A DNA stretch of 6,937 bases from Acidobacteriaceae bacterium (lineage in GTDB: Bacteria > Acidobacteriota > Terriglobia > Terriglobales > SbA1): contig PMHI01000743.1 of assembly GCA_003156615.1 (NCBI GenBank), positions 1,538-8,474 of the forward strand. The letters are read 5' to 3'. Made by a program: the position numbers and the translations under genes. Shown one piece after another: positions 6,241 through 6,937 of the stretch (its first letter is position 1; each line of letters starts with the position of its first letter). Below the pieces are notes generated by a model. The model was given only the letters and a program-made list of their open reading frames with translations, ran no database searches and was not told where the DNA came from.

Positions 6241-6860
6241 AGGAACCGGACCCGATTGTATTCGTGATCGATGATGACGCAATGATTCGCGATGGAATCC
6301 ACAGTCTTATCAAATCCATAGGCCTTCGAGTAGAGACATTCGCTTCAGCAGGTGACTTCATGCTTGCGAAGCGCCCAGATGCGCCGTCCTGTCTTGTCCT
6401 CGACGTGCGGATGCCGGGGCTCAATGGTCTGGATCTTCAACGCCAATTGAGTGAAGCGAATATCCAGATTCCAATCATTTTCATTACCGGCCATGGCGAC
6501 ATTCCGATGTCTGTCCGTGCCATGAAACAGGGGGCTCTGGAGTTTCTGACCAAACCAGTTCGCGGTCAGGACTTGCTGGATGCGGTTCAGAAAGCAGTCG
6601 CTCACGATCGCGGACTCCGGAAAGAGCGCGTGGAGCTGACCGAAATCCGCAAACGCTTCGACTCCCTCACGCCTCGCGAAACAGAAGTGCTGAACTTGGT
6701 GGTCGCTGGACTGCTCAACAAGCAGATTGCGTATGAACTCGGGACCAGTGAACTGACCGTTAAGACGCATCGCGCGCACGTCATGGAAAAGACGCAAGCT
6801 GACTCCCTCGCTCACCTCGTCCGCATGGCTGAGAAGCTCAAACACTCGCCTCGAAAATGA
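6237..6860 (+). CDS. FixJ/LuxR-family response regulator
   Basis: This is a 207-residue two-domain regulator. The receiver domain (about 6-122) has the acidic pocket IDDD (11-14), phospho-acceptor D56 in [12 protein letters not shown], switch T84 in FITGHGD and K106 in LTKP. The [19 protein letters not shown] stretch is typical of the FixJ branch. A LuxR/GerE helix-turn-helix follows (about 143-200) with [35 protein letters not shown] as separate recognisable blocks, ending [11 protein letters not shown]. It should be phosphorylated by the upstream kinase and then bind DNA to activate transcription. The start at 6237 is chosen because its ATG overlaps the kinase TGA (ATGA, 6237-6240), GGAGG lies about 12 bases upstream, and the receiver strand begins at residue 7; a longer in-frame start at 6165 would lie within the kinase gene. 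Target genes cannot be deduced from the window. Confidence 0.96.
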   Translation: MKEPDPIVFVIDDDAMIRDGIHSLIKSIGLRVETFASAGDFMLAKRPDAPSCLVLDVRMPGLNGLDLQRQLSEANIQIPIIFITGHGDIPMSVRAMKQGALEFLTKPVRGQDLLDAVQKAVAHDRGLRKERVELTEIRKRFDSLTPRETEVLNLVVAGLLNKQIAYELGTSELTVKTHRAHVMEKTQADSLAHLVRMAEKLKHSPRK

Positions 6861-6937
6861 GCACCTCTCTCCTCCTAAAGCAGGATGGTATTCGAATCTC
6901 CGAATTGTTAGTCTCCCATCTGTAAGGCGCTTCATCG
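6861..6937. other. short 3' flank without recognisable features
   Basis: These last 77 bases hold no supported gene start or tRNA. A 5-bp inverted repeat (6890-6894 with 6901-6905) follows the regulator but has no proper T-run, so I do not call a terminator. Confidence 0.5.

Noticed and set aside
6890..6905. Possible terminator after the response regulator
   Set aside because: The stem is 5 bp with no G/C-rich core and no T-run follows.
6345..6935. Minus-strand open frame of 196 codons at the right end
   Set aside because: It is antisense to the response regulator, which has every conserved residue of its family; this is a shadow frame.

Overview
The window suggests a free-living, moderately GC-rich Gram-negative soil-type bacterium. 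The reasons are a DUF3300/DUF2950 pair with export signals, a DUF4118-type membrane sensor kinase paired with a FixJ-type regulator, and loosely packed genes with decaying remnants. An acidobacterium (Terriglobia-like) is my best guess, and a Bradyrhizobium-like alphaproteobacterium is the main alternative. This is inferred from gene content only; there is no rRNA or other marker.

Layout: (1) Positions 1-1602, minus strand: a DUF3300 protein followed 91 bases downstream by a DUF2950 protein that runs off the left edge. Both have signal peptides and probably form a two-gene envelope operon. (2) Positions 1603-2194: nearly 600 bases with no convincing gene, holding a few short open frames with good start signals and a perfect 8-bp inverted repeat. 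(3) Positions 2195-2885, plus strand: a decayed zone. It holds a small Pro/Gln-rich reading frame broken at a run of eight G, then the front half of a short-chain dehydrogenase (SDR) with at least two frameshifts and ruined motifs. (4) Positions 2938-4824, minus strand, read right to left: a DUF4188 (monooxygenase-like) protein, a PsiE-family membrane protein and an intact SDR, possibly co-transcribed. (5) Positions 5041-6860, plus strand: a sensor histidine kinase (four membrane segments, DUF4118 type) and its FixJ/LuxR response regulator, joined by an ATGA stop/start overlap. (6) Positions 6861-6937: nothing recognisable.

Working together: the kinase and regulator form a complete two-component system transcribed away from the DUF4188-PsiE-SDR group, with a 216-base shared upstream region, so control of that group is possible but unproven. 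The kinase has no PAS or periplasmic sensor domain, so its signal cannot be read from sequence. I see no phage, IS element, CRISPR array, tRNA, rRNA or defence system. I did not find a clear novel system. The points most worth a second look are the G8 frameshift, the reconstructable SDR pseudogene, the small open frame overlapping the DUF3300 start, and a hairpin that could mask the DUF4188 ribosome binding site.
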